A DNA stretch of 64,000 nt. It comes from Micavibrio sp. UBA6139 (GTDB lineage: Bacteria > Pseudomonadota > Alphaproteobacteria > Micavibrionales > Micavibrionaceae). Location: contig DIVF01000052.1 of NCBI GenBank assembly GCA_002423285.1, positions 46,262-110,261 of the forward strand, read 5' to 3'. Positions 27,072 through 35,513 of the stretch are shown in pieces (the first letter of the stretch is position 1; each line of letters starts with the position of its first letter). Position numbers and translations under genes: made by a program. The notes beneath the pieces were generated by a model. The model did not search any database and was not told the DNA's origin. It saw only the letters and a program-made list of their open reading frames with translations.

Positions 27072-27257
27072 TTTGATCTCCCCCCTTTTTTCCTGAGTCA
27101 TTTCAAGCATTCACAACGTGGATTCGAACCAAATCTCTGTGGTAAGGTGAGAATTACGTATTGTGATAATTTATTTTGGTTGATGGCGGGTTCTAAAAGG
27201 CGTTTCCACGCTATGAGTTGCTGACCCCACCTACTTATTTTGGAAAGAAACATTTTT

Positions 27258-27902
27258 ATGGGCAATTCCGTAACAAACGGTCAGAAGATCAAGGCCAAAC
27301 TAGATTACATCCGATACGCTATTAGCGGAAAAATTAATAAGCATCCCCATATCAATGCTAAAAATATTTTTATGCTATGCTCTGGAACATGGCTTTTAGT
27401 TACATTTTCATTGTTTTTATTGAATTACGAAGATCGCCAGCTCAAAATTGAGGAAGCGAAAATAGTATTAAAAAACGATCCAGATTTAGAGCGTCTTTAT
27501 AGAGATTATAATTATGCATCGATTGCAGGAATAAAAGGCGTAGGAACTGTTGAGCATTTCCTACAGTCTTTCTTTCAAGGCGTGGCCGCTTTATTTTTGA
27601 TCTATTTAAGCTTTGTAGTTCTCAAAATTCTATTCCCAAAATTGACGGCGCTAAGAATTTTCTCGGTAAAACTGGATAGCAGAGAAAAGCGCCTATCCTT
27701 TGTCCATGGAGTAGCTGGTGCTTTTTGCGTCTTTTTAGGACTCGGATTTGCTGTAAATAATAATGGCACAATGGAATGGGCGATATTTTTCGGTGAGGGT
27801 GGCATCATTGCTGCATTGTTAATATGGACCGGAATTATCATTATTGTTAGAAGCGTTTTCATTATATTCACTCCATACAAAAATTGGTTAAACGGAAAAT
27901 AA
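27258..27902 (+). CDS. AT-rich membrane protein in tRNA-Ser island, unknown function
   Basis: A 214-residue membrane protein with four likely helices: IFMLCSGTWLLVTFSLFLLN (~40-58), the stretch around VAALFLIYLSFVVLKI (~110-128), VHGVAGAFCVFLGLGFAV (~150) and IIAALLIWTGIIIIVRSVFI (~180-200). The ~45-residue segment between helices 1 and 2 is charged and Tyr-rich. Base composition is far more AT-rich than the neighbours and codon choice differs (many AAA, ATA, TTA), which suggests horizontal origin. ATG 27258 is preferred over a TTG six codons earlier because GGAAAG lies 10 bases ahead. The next gene follows closely. Family not recognised. Confidence 0.82.
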   Translation: MGNSVTNGQKIKAKLDYIRYAISGKINKHPHINAKNIFMLCSGTWLLVTFSLFLLNYEDRQLKIEEAKIVLKNDPDLERLYRDYNYASIAGIKGVGTVEHFLQSFFQGVAALFLIYLSFVVLKILFPKLTALRIFSVKLDSREKRLSFVHGVAGAFCVFLGLGFAVNNNGTMEWAIFFGEGGIIAALLIWTGIIIIVRSVFIIFTPYKNWLNGK

Positions 27903-27949
27903 CAGTGCTCTTTTCCGCCGTATCCACAAGAAGAAAATGCTATAAAATA

Positions 27950-28486
27950 ATGAAACCTCTCACCGATGTAGATATCGCATTTTTACAACTGGAGTTTGCA
28001 ATAAGACTTCTGTCTTTTTGTGATTTAGGAAAAATAGACCCAGATTATTTTGATCTACCGCACACGACAGAACTAAAAGAAGGGAACATACATTTTCCGT
28101 CAGGAAATTTTAAAAATAAAAACGATTTAATAGCTGCTGCATCGATTACGGTTAATCTTGCGCTTGCAGCTACGGCTTTGGCTTTAGATGAAGCCTTTAG
28201 TGCTAAGGGCATTACAAGAGATCCGATGGCGTTAGATAATAACAGCCAAACAAGAATTTTGATCTATATGATCAGAAACGCTTATGCTCACGGAATATCT
28301 GATCCAAGATGGGAAGTAAAAAGCTCGTATCAGCGTGAGATCAACATTCGTTTGAATGAGTATAACTCGATACATTTGGATCTGCGTGAAAGAAACGGAC
28401 AGCCCTTTAGGTTTGAGCAGTTAGGTGGACATGCAAACTGGCTTCTACTCAAAGATCTGGCAACAGGGATTTTAGAACAAGCCTAG
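27950..28486 (+). CDS. putative HEPN-type protein in tRNA-Ser island
   Basis: A 178-residue soluble, mostly helical protein with the same AT-rich composition as the preceding membrane-protein gene (47 bases upstream). Its strongest mark is IYMIRNAYAHG at ~106-116, where R109 and H114 give the R-x4-H pattern of HEPN ribonuclease domains, here in the common RN..AH form. The preceding helix ITVNLALAATALALDEAF fits the four-helix HEPN bundle. HEPN proteins often act as RNA-cleaving toxins or abortive-infection effectors. Assignment rests on the motif and helical context only. ATG 27950 was chosen; an in-frame TTG at 27884 would overlap the upstream gene. Confidence 0.75.
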   Translation: MKPLTDVDIAFLQLEFAIRLLSFCDLGKIDPDYFDLPHTTELKEGNIHFPSGNFKNKNDLIAAASITVNLALAATALALDEAFSAKGITRDPMALDNNSQTRILIYMIRNAYAHGISDPRWEVKSSYQREINIRLNEYNSIHLDLRERNGQPFRFEQLGGHANWLLLKDLATGILEQA

Positions 28487-28672
28487 AGATGAACCATACA
28501 TTATCGCAAGCTGGGATACCGATTCATTTCAGCTCGCAAACACGAAAGGGAAGGGCTAATCCGATCATAACCTCTTTGCTTTGCCCGTGCTTTCAACCTC
28601 TCAATAATCCAAACCATTTCACAGCAATTTTCCCCATGTTCGGACCGTCCAAAACCGTATAGAACAACGGCC

Positions 28673-29296
28673 ATGGACCAGTATCTTGCCTTTGCCGTTG
28701 CCGCGATTGTTTTGGCGGCTCTTCGCTATGGAACGTATTTTTATACGATCTATCAGGGCAAGACCAAGCCGCATGCGTTTACCTGGCTGTTATGGGGGAC
28801 GGTAACCGGGGTTGGGACGTTTGCGCAGTTTGAATTGCAGGCCGGGCCTGCGGCGTGGGCGTTGGGGTTTGTGTCTGTTTCCTGTTTGCTGATTTCAGCA
28901 ATCGCGTTTTTCATTGGCGAGCGCAATTACACCAAAAGCGATTGGTTTGCCTTGATCGGGTGTTTCATGGCGATCCCCGTGTGGAAGGCCACGCAAAATC
29001 CGGCGCTGGCGCTGTGCGTCATTATCGTCATTGATGGTTTGACCTATTGGCCGACCATTCGAAAATCATTCCACGACCCGCAATCAGAGCCGCCGATTTC
29101 AGCGGCACTGGCGGGGTTGCGTTATTTCCTGATGTTGTTTGCGGTCGCGGAGCCGACTTGGCAGACATTGATGTATCCCTTCTTTTTAATGGCGGCGGAT
29201 TGGGGATTTGCCCTGTATATCGTTATTCGCCGCGCACAGCTGGGCCTGCCGTTGCATGAATATGCGAAGATGAAACCGGCAATATTGCAGACCTAA
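28673..29296 (+). CDS. polytopic membrane protein, unknown function
   Basis: A 207-residue integral membrane protein with about six or seven predicted helices and a short basic tail. Conserved-looking polar features within helices are RYGTYFYTIYQGKTKPHAFTW near residue 18 and IDGLTYWPTIRKSFHDP near 120. It returns to the normal GC content of the chromosome and so lies outside the AT-rich island. I cannot assign a family; the two-copy organisation loosely recalls small SemiSWEET/PQ-loop proteins, but without a clear PQ motif. Confidence 0.8.
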   Translation: MDQYLAFAVAAIVLAALRYGTYFYTIYQGKTKPHAFTWLLWGTVTGVGTFAQFELQAGPAAWALGFVSVSCLLISAIAFFIGERNYTKSDWFALIGCFMAIPVWKATQNPALALCVIIVIDGLTYWPTIRKSFHDPQSEPPISAALAGLRYFLMLFAVAEPTWQTLMYPFFLMAADWGFALYIVIRRAQLGLPLHEYAKMKPAILQT

Positions 29297-29320
29297 ACGC
29301 GCTTCAGTTTTCGAGCGTCT

Positions 29321-31081
29321 TTACGGGCGCGGCGGCGCAAGGCGGTTTTGCGCGTGGGGCGCAACCGGGTGCGGTGCGACCCATGGTCTTGCCCCGGAAA
29401 AACCGGAACCATAGCCCTCGACGGTCATGACTTCGTCCGCCTTCACGCCGATATTTTGCAACGTTTTGTCATCGAGAAAATCGGACGGTTTGAAGGACGC
29501 AGGTTGCGGTGAAAGATTGAAGGCGCACAGCATCGTCTGGTCATTCGTCCGGCGCAGCAAGGCCAATATTGGCGCTTGCGTATCAAGCACAATTGTATCG
29601 CCCAGCATCAACGCCGGTTGCGCCCGCCGCCATGACAGCATCCGGCGGGTGAAATTGAGGGTCGAGTCCGGATCGGCTTCCTGTCTGTCCACCGCGCGCG
29701 CGACATGGGATTGCGGCACCGGCAAATAGGCGTTGTCGGAGGGTGAGAAGCCAGCATTCTTTTTCAGCGCTTCCCACGGCATTGGTGTGCGGGCCCCATC
29801 ACGGCAGCGATCAATACCCAAAGTCTGGGCCACCGGGTCTTGCAAGCGGTTGACGGGAATATCTTCCGGGATGCGCGCCTGCGGCAGGCCCAGCTCTTCA
29901 CCCTGCAAAATGCACAGGCTGCCCGGCAGGGTCATAAACAGCTTGACGATCTGGCGGAAGGCCGCTTCGTGCTGTTCTTTTGGCAAATGTTCGGTGACAC
30001 GCGCCCATGTCCGGACATTGTCGTGATTGCCGATGGAGGCGCAGTGCCCGCCATCCGGGAAATGATCCTGAATCCGGCGGATCAGCGATTTGAGGTAATC
30101 AACACCGGAGGATTGCGATATGCCGAAGGAAACGTCGGAATAGCAAGAATCAAGACCCTTTTCCTTATGCACATAATCCGCCGCCACTGGCAGGGCGTCC
30201 CGTCCGCCAACCGGACCGGCAATCGCCTCGCCCAGCGTTGTTTTCTTTTCTGTGTAGCTATCCATCAGATTGCGGATACGTTCGACCAGCTCCACGGTCT
30301 GCGGCTGGCAGATGCTGTTGTCAAAACGCTGTTGATCCCACGCCTCATGCACGTGCGGCCACTGGCCGTAGAGCCAGGAATTATTGCGGAATTGCGGGTC
30401 GAAATTGGCATAGGGCAGGGAATCGATGCGGAAACCATCGACACCCATATCGAGCCAGAATTTCATCTCTCCTAAAACGGCATCCTGAACTTCTGTCTTG
30501 TTCAGATTGAGGGCGGGTTGGCTTTTCAGGAAATGGTGCAGGTAATACTGGTTGCGTTCGGTGTCGAACGTCCAGGCATCGCCGCCGAATACGGATTTCC
30601 AGTTATTGGGTGGGACGTGCTGGTTATTAAAGGTGCTGCCATCGTGCCAGACATAAAAATCTTCATAGCCTGCCTCACGCCGCAGGCTTTTTTGGAACCA
30701 TTCATGGTCGCTCGCCGTGTGGGGCAGCACGAAATCAGTATAAACGCGCAAGCCCATATCATGGGCGGCTTTCAGTAATTCCTGGAAATCTTCCATCGTG
30801 CCGAATTTCGGATCGATCTTTTTGTGATCAGTGACGGCATAGCCGCCATCACCATCCGGCCCTTCAGGCGCGAGATAAAAAGGAGAGATCCATATCGCAT
30901 CGGCGGCAAGGCTTTTGATGTAAGGAAGCTTCGCGGTCACACCTTTAAGGTCACCGTGTCCGTCGCCATCGGAATCGGCGAAACTGGCCGGATAGACCTG
31001 ATAAATAACTTCTGAGGGCCGATGTTCCCGCACCGGGGGGTGCCCAGCCGCGCTGCCATTATTATTTTGGCTATTATCCAT
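29321..31081 (-). CDS. GH13 alpha-glucosidase/trehalose-type hydrolase
   Basis: A 586-residue glycoside hydrolase family 13 enzyme of the oligo-1,6-/alpha-glucosidase branch. It begins with the typical EVIYQVYPASFADSDGDGHG. The catalytic nucleophile Asp is in DGFRIDSLPY (~220), the acid/base Glu in TTLGEA (~285) and the transition-state Asp in SIGNHDN (~354). A C-terminal beta domain is followed by a Pro/His/Arg-rich tail of ~25 residues not usual in the family. No signal peptide is seen, so it is likely cytoplasmic and acts on short alpha-glucosides. ATG 31081 has a GGGAG ribosome binding site at nine bases; an ATG 14 codons earlier abuts its AAAGG. DUF983 lies upstream on the same strand. 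Confidence 0.9.
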   Translation of the reverse strand: MDNSQNNNGSAAGHPPVREHRPSEVIYQVYPASFADSDGDGHGDLKGVTAKLPYIKSLAADAIWISPFYLAPEGPDGDGGYAVTDHKKIDPKFGTMEDFQELLKAAHDMGLRVYTDFVLPHTASDHEWFQKSLRREAGYEDFYVWHDGSTFNNQHVPPNNWKSVFGGDAWTFDTERNQYYLHHFLKSQPALNLNKTEVQDAVLGEMKFWLDMGVDGFRIDSLPYANFDPQFRNNSWLYGQWPHVHEAWDQQRFDNSICQPQTVELVERIRNLMDSYTEKKTTLGEAIAGPVGGRDALPVAADYVHKEKGLDSCYSDVSFGISQSSGVDYLKSLIRRIQDHFPDGGHCASIGNHDNVRTWARVTEHLPKEQHEAAFRQIVKLFMTLPGSLCILQGEELGLPQARIPEDIPVNRLQDPVAQTLGIDRCRDGARTPMPWEALKKNAGFSPSDNAYLPVPQSHVARAVDRQEADPDSTLNFTRRMLSWRRAQPALMLGDTIVLDTQAPILALLRRTNDQTMLCAFNLSPQPASFKPSDFLDDKTLQNIGVKADEVMTVEGYGSGFSGARPWVAPHPVAPHAQNRLAPPRP

Positions 31082-31191
31082 GACATCATGCTCCCAGACT
31101 ATGATTTCTTGCTTAGGGCTCATCCTTTCATATTATCGGAGACACCCTCAAGAATTTATCATATTGCGGTGCAAGACATGCGTGTTTCTGG

Positions 31192-31599
31192 TTAACCTTC
31201 AGAGGTCAGTTTAATCCGCCCATCGCGAATACCGTGAATATATTCGGCACTGAGCAGCCAGCCCTTAATCGGGCGCAGAAAAAAGATACAGCCAAAAATC
31301 GTGAAGGGAATAGTGGTCAAAAGATGCACCCAGATTGGCACTTCATAGGCCAGTTCCAGCCACAACGCCAAACCCATGGCAAAGGGGGCGATGATCGACA
31401 TCGCGAAAAACGCTGGGCCATCCGCCGTGTTGGTAAAGGAATAATCGAGCCCACAGACATCGCAATGATCGGCCACTTGCAGATAGCCTTTAAAAATCCG
31501 CCCCTGCTGGCAACGTGGGCAACGCCCGCGAATGCCGGTTTTGAAGGTATTGGTGGTTGGTTCATAAAGAATGGGGGAAGGGGCCATTGGATCTGTCAT
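31192..31599 (-). CDS. DUF983 family membrane protein
   Basis: A 135-residue protein with an N-terminal zinc-ribbon-like segment GRCPRCQQGRIF...DHCDVCGLDY (two CxxC pairs, residues ~24-50) and two hydrophobic helices (~60-82 and ~86-106). This is the layout of DUF983, found widely in alphaproteobacteria, often near cytochrome oxidase genes. It is divergent from the MocR regulator gene, and both could be controlled by the operator palindromes in the shared 223-base intergenic region. Confidence 0.88.
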   Translation of the reverse strand: MTDPMAPSPILYEPTTNTFKTGIRGRCPRCQQGRIFKGYLQVADHCDVCGLDYSFTNTADGPAFFAMSIIAPFAMGLALWLELAYEVPIWVHLLTTIPFTIFGCIFFLRPIKGWLLSAEYIHGIRDGRIKLTSEG

Positions 31600-31627
31600 C
31601 GCGCCACACCTTAAAAAGCGTTTTTAT

Positions 31628-31664
31628 AATTGTATGGGTTTAAATGATCCAAATACATACAATT
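31628..31664. promoter_or_regulatory. inverted repeat AATTGTATG/CATACAATT, distal operator
   Basis: AATTGTATG at 31628-31636 and its exact reverse complement CATACAATT at 31656-31664, 19 bases apart. It shares the half-site with the 31785-31809 palindrome. It lies just upstream of the DUF983 start (31599). Likely bound by the MocR regulator, allowing looping or divergent control. Confidence 0.65.
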
Positions 31665-31784
31665 TTACCGGGTCGCACCCGGTGGCAACCCATACACATT
31701 ATGTAGGACAGGCATGGCTCAACATCAATGAAATAAATTATTTTTCTAATTCGCTGGTGAAATGAAACGGTTTTGATTATATGG

Positions 31785-31809
31785 ATTGTATGGAGTAAAC
31801 CCATACAAT
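31785..31809. promoter_or_regulatory. palindrome ATTGTATGG/CCATACAAT, proximal operator
   Basis: ATTGTATGG at 31785-31793 and CCATACAAT at 31801-31809 form a perfect 9-base inverted repeat with a 7-base spacer. It ends 13 bases before the mocR-type start codon. A further degenerate half-site, CCATACACATTATG, lies at ~31690. The position suggests autoregulation. Confidence 0.7.
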
Positions 31810-31822
31810 TTGAGTATATGTC

Positions 31823-33229
31823 ATGACTGTCTGGACGCCGCGTATCGACCCCCATGCCCGCGCAAAATTTTCCGGCATTGCCGATGCGTTGATGGAAGAT
31901 ATTTGTTTAGGCGTGTTACGCGCCGGTGATGCCCTGCCCCCGCAACGCGTGATCGCAAGCGCGCTGGGTGTCGATTTAACCACCGTGACCCGCGCCATCA
32001 ACGAAGCCCGCGTCCGTGGCTTAATTACCGCCCGCCGTGGCAGCGGCACCGCAATCGCCGAAGGGGCCGAACTGGCCGCTGGCGATTTTTTAGGCAAAAA
32101 GCCTGCCGCAGCTGCACCGCTCCTTGATATGAGCATGAACATCCCGCCGCAACCCGAAGGGATGATTTTGGGACGCGACATTGCCAACACCATCACCGCC
32201 CTGATGAAATCGCAACGCGGCACATTGCATATGGGATACCGCGACAGCATCGGCAGCGAACCTGATCGCCGCGCCGCTCTTTTGTGGCTGCATCCGCATA
32301 TTGAGACAATCCGTTATGAACATGTCGCACTGGCACCGGGCGCACAGGCGGCCCTAGCAGCAATATTTGATGCTGCGCTGAACCGGGGGGCAAAAATTTG
32401 CGCAGGGGAAGTGACCTATCCGGGATTAAAGGCGCTGGCCGAGGCCCGAAGAATGAGCGTTTTGCCGTTGCAAATGGATAAGGACGGTATCATTCCCGAA
32501 TCCTTCGCCGCCGCTTGCCGCGCACATCACCCGGAAGCACTCTATGTCATCCCGTCGATTGATAACCCGACGGCGACCACCCTTCCCGAATCCCGGCGCA
32601 AGGACATCGCCGCAATTGCCCGCCAGCATAATGTTTTGATTATCGAAGATGATGCCTATGGCATGTTGTTGAATAAACCGATCACCCCCATCACCGCCTA
32701 TGCGCCGGAGCGCAGCTGGTATATCGCCACGCTCTCAAAATGCCTGACCCCTGCGTTGCGTCTGGCCTATGTGGTTGCACCGGGGGAGACCGAACTTCAG
32801 CATCTGGGCGCAGCTTTACGCGTGACAGCGCAGATGAGCTCACCGCTTTTCTCCGCTGTTGTATCGCAATGGATCAATGATGGCGCGGCGGATGGAATTG
32901 TAAAAGCCATTCGCGCCGAAAGCACCGCGCGGCAAGCCTTGGCTCGCACCATCCTGCACGGAATTGATTATACGGCACATCCGCAGGGGCATCATATCTG
33001 GCTGCCCTTGCCCGCGCCGTGGACGGCCGCAAATTTTTGTGCGCAGGCCAGCCATGCGGGTTTAGCCGTCGTTCCGGCCAGCGCGTTTTCACTGGCCCCC
33101 CGTGCGCCGATGGAAGCGGTGCGTGTGTCTTTAGGCGCAGCACCCAACCGCGATGTTTTGGAACAGTGGTTGCGCATGCTGGCGGATCAATTAAGCACTG
33201 TGCCGCAAGCAATGCGCGCCGTTGTGTAG
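31823..33229 (+). CDS. MocR/PdxR-type regulator (GntR HTH + aminotransferase-like domain)
   Basis: A 468-residue protein with an N-terminal GntR winged helix (residues ~15-80: LPPQRVIASALGVDLTTVTRAINEARVRGLITARRGSGT) and a class I aminotransferase-like domain (~115-460). The PLP-lysine segment is YIATLSKCLTPALRLAYVV (~300). MocR regulators sense PLP or amino-group metabolites; known relatives are GabR, PdxR and TauR. The gene has no visible ribosome binding site, and the operator ends 13 bases upstream, so it may be translated from a very short leader. It is divergent from DUF983. The ligand cannot be read from sequence. Confidence 0.92.
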   Translation: MTVWTPRIDPHARAKFSGIADALMEDICLGVLRAGDALPPQRVIASALGVDLTTVTRAINEARVRGLITARRGSGTAIAEGAELAAGDFLGKKPAAAAPLLDMSMNIPPQPEGMILGRDIANTITALMKSQRGTLHMGYRDSIGSEPDRRAALLWLHPHIETIRYEHVALAPGAQAALAAIFDAALNRGAKICAGEVTYPGLKALAEARRMSVLPLQMDKDGIIPESFAAACRAHHPEALYVIPSIDNPTATTLPESRRKDIAAIARQHNVLIIEDDAYGMLLNKPITPITAYAPERSWYIATLSKCLTPALRLAYVVAPGETELQHLGAALRVTAQMSSPLFSAVVSQWINDGAADGIVKAIRAESTARQALARTILHGIDYTAHPQGHHIWLPLPAPWTAANFCAQASHAGLAVVPASAFSLAPRAPMEAVRVSLGAAPNRDVLEQWLRMLADQLSTVPQAMRAVV

Positions 33230-33238
33230 AAGATTCAA

Positions 33239-34135
33239 TTACGCGGTGATGGCGCTGCTTGATTCGGGTTCTGCAGCACCGGTTTTGCGCTTGATCTCGT
33301 TCATTATTTCTTCCTCTAACTTCTGGCGTTCTTCAGGGCCCATGGCGGCGACATCTTCTTCCGTCAGGCCGCGTGAGGCCAGAAATTGCGCACGCATGAA
33401 CCCACCGGGATTATTGCTGGCATCTTCCATCAACTTCAAAAAATCATCAACGGCACTGCTGGTTATCGTGGGCTGGGCTTCAAGAGAGGATGTTTCTTCC
33501 ATGCCGTTTTGTGCGATGATTTGCGCATCCACCTTGGTCTTGGCACTGGCATCTTGCGCGGCGGCATTATAGGTATCGCGCTCCTTCTGTGCGGCTTCCA
33601 TGGCGGCGTAATCATAGGTAAATTCAATGGGTGGGCGGGCGTTCCATTCGGCTTGCGTTTGCGCTGTCCCGGTCATTTCAATCTTGCCGCCCATCGCCTT
33701 AGCGATTTCTTCGGCGCGTTTTTGCGCCAATTCAGGGCCGACCAGCATTTCGCCCTCACCCATGCTGGGCAGTTTGGAGACTTTTGCGTAGGTGGCGTTT
33801 GATGTTTCGGCTGCGCCGCTATTATACAGCGTGGCGACCACCTTCCCGTTTACCTTGACGGTTGCATAAATATTGCCCGGGGCGTTATCGGCCTGTGACG
33901 GGTCGGCCAGAATTTTGAACTGGTCTTTCCACACCTGTTCAAATTTTTCGATTTCTTCCGGCGTGGCTTTTCTGGCCGACGCCACTTCATTCAACTGTTT
34001 TACTTCACCGAGCCCTTCACCTTGCACTAGTCTAAAACGCTCAACCTCTTCCTCTGTCATCTTTTTATTGGCGACAGTCATGCCCATCTTTTGAAAGGCC
34101 GAAATATTGAAATTGCCGGATGAAATGGTTGTCAT
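33239..34135 (-). CDS. acidic helical protein, unknown function
   Basis: A 298-residue soluble protein rich in Ala, Glu, Lys and Met, without signal peptide, cysteine or membrane segment. It alternates charged helices (KMTEEEVERFRLVQGEG, ATPEEIEKFEQVWKDQF) with a short beta-like part (YATVKVNGKVVATLYNSG). A C-terminal helical region ends EERQKLEEEIMNEIKRKT. ATG 34135 follows an AAAGAGAAG ribosome binding site; an upstream in-frame start 17 codons earlier is less likely. The 3' end nearly touches the convergent mocR-type gene. Family not recognised. In style it resembles two other unassigned proteins of this window (48650-49699 and 63365 onward). Confidence 0.8.
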   Translation of the reverse strand: MTTISSGNFNISAFQKMGMTVANKKMTEEEVERFRLVQGEGLGEVKQLNEVASARKATPEEIEKFEQVWKDQFKILADPSQADNAPGNIYATVKVNGKVVATLYNSGAAETSNATYAKVSKLPSMGEGEMLVGPELAQKRAEEIAKAMGGKIEMTGTAQTQAEWNARPPIEFTYDYAAMEAAQKERDTYNAAAQDASAKTKVDAQIIAQNGMEETSSLEAQPTITSSAVDDFLKLMEDASNNPGGFMRAQFLASRGLTEEDVAAMGPEERQKLEEEIMNEIKRKTGAAEPESSSAITA

Positions 34136-34290
34136 CGTCTTCTCTTTCCGCAGTGTAAGTAAAAATGTGCGGTGAGATAAATGCAATAATCGTGCCAGAA
34201 CAAGGTGTTGGTAAGTATTTGATTTCCATCACGCAGACCAAAAAAGAAGGAGGCAAATTATGCCCCCTGAGCATTCAAAACCGTGATGGC

Positions 34291-34306
34291 GGGGAAAAAT
34301 TTCCCC
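34291..34306 (-). terminator. GGGGAAA/TTTCCCC hairpin
   Basis: A 7-base stem with a 2-base loop core (34291-34297/34300-34306), immediately after the stop of the minus-strand NAD(P)-binding gene. The loop is too tight as written and the inner A/T pairs would open. Possible terminator. Confidence 0.4.
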
Positions 34307-34918
34307 CTAATACCCGACCGTAAACCGGGCGCGAATATGGGCGGGGTTTTCAAGTTCATCGAGCAGTGCCACAGCGAAATCTTCCTGTGATATGCGGCTG
34401 GTGCCGTCCGGTGCAACCAGCAAATCGTCATTGCCAATACGAAAAACCCCTGTGCGCAGCCCCGGTGAAATTTCGGCGGAAGGTGACAAGAAGGTCCAAT
34501 CGAGATCCCGTTCGGTCTGCAGGCGCGCTAAATAATCAGCCCCGCGCAGGGCTTCTGGTTTCCACTCAAGGGGAAATTTTACGCTATCGACAACGCGCAA
34601 ATTGGGAGCGGCATAAAGACTGCCCGCACCGCCCACCGCAATATAGCGACGTACACCCGATTGGTGAATGGCCGCCAACAATGTATCGGGATCAAACCCC
34701 ATAAACGGCAGGCTGCTGATCACAGCATCATGCCCGACCAGCAGGGCCGCCAGCCCCGCGGCATCGCCGACATCGCCCTCAACAGGGGTCAGCCCATCAA
34801 CAGGGACGATTTTATCGGGGTTTCTGACGATGGCGGTGATGGTGTGGCGGCGGGCCAGAGCCTCAGCCAGGATTTTAGAGCCGATATTGCCGCTAGCCCC
34901 GATCAAAGCGATTTTCAT
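34307..34918 (-). CDS. NAD(P)-binding, NmrA/atypical SDR family protein
   Basis: A 203-residue Rossmann-fold protein of the YwnB/NmrA-like atypical short-chain dehydrogenase group. The N-terminal nucleotide motif is MKIALIGASGNIGSKI (GxxGxxG, residues 7-13). It also has VEGDVGDAAGLAALLVGHDAVIS and the GGAGSLY segment near residue 100. These small proteins act as NADPH-dependent reductases or redox sensors; no substrate is predictable. ATG 34918 has GGGAG nine bases upstream; a start 22 codons earlier would add an unrelated extension. Confidence 0.87.
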   Translation of the reverse strand: MKIALIGASGNIGSKILAEALARRHTITAIVRNPDKIVPVDGLTPVEGDVGDAAGLAALLVGHDAVISSLPFMGFDPDTLLAAIHQSGVRRYIAVGGAGSLYAAPNLRVVDSVKFPLEWKPEALRGADYLARLQTERDLDWTFLSPSAEISPGLRTGVFRIGNDDLLVAPDGTSRISQEDFAVALLDELENPAHIRARFTVGY

Positions 34919-35105
34919 GGTTGCTCTCCCGAAAGCCATTTCACAGCACCCAAGTGAGAATAGAGCGGAAAGCCTGAGCGACAAGGCACATTATGAATAA
35001 AAGACCCCCTAGACCCTTGTGCCAAGGTCCGGGCGACTGATACAATTATCCATCCTTCCGGCGCATTCTGCCGGGTCCATTCCAATAGTGATATAGCAGG
35101 TAATA

Positions 35106-35513
35106 ATGCGCGGTTTCGGGATTCTGATTTTTATTTTGCTGCTGCCGGCTTTTGCCGCGCTGGGTCATGACATTTATGTGACCTATCAGGAACAGGATTT
35201 TACTAAGCCGATGATGTTCAGCGATGTTGGTTATTTGTGGACCAATTACGAACCTGACACCTATGAATGGACCAAGAAAAATGTTGAACCAGAAACATGG
35301 GACAAGGTTATAACGCCGTTTCTGGAACAAACATCGGTGATTGTTGCCGCCATGCCTGCGTTGTTGCTGGCGTCGATTTTATTGATTTTGCGCTTGCTGC
35401 ATTTGCCACCCTTCGCCGATACGGTGAAGGTGAAAAAGGGCCATAAAAAGGGTGGTTTCAGCTTTGGCAGCGGCGAAAACAAAAAAGGCAAAATGTCATA
35501 TAAACGCAAGTAA
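35106..35513 (+). CDS. small two-helix membrane protein, unknown function
   Basis: A 135-residue protein with an N-terminal hydrophobic segment (GFGILIFILLLPAFAALG, residues 3-20), an acidic, aromatic ~60-residue loop (YQEQDFTKPMMF...YEWTKKNVEPETW), a second helix (VIVAAMPALLLASILLILRLL, ~78-98) and a strongly basic tail (KKGHKKGG...KMSYKRK). The acidic loop would face the periplasm and the basic tail the cytoplasm. It overlaps the convergent hydrolase gene by 18 bases. Family not recognised. Confidence 0.8.
   Translation: MRGFGILIFILLLPAFAALGHDIYVTYQEQDFTKPMMFSDVGYLWTNYEPDTYEWTKKNVEPETWDKVITPFLEQTSVIVAAMPALLLASILLILRLLHLPPFADTVKVKKGHKKGGFSFGSGENKKGKMSYKRK

Noticed and set aside
28500..28672. 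Possible RNA gene downstream of the AT-rich island
   Set aside because: No cloverleaf or convincing stem was found; it looks like ordinary intergenic DNA.
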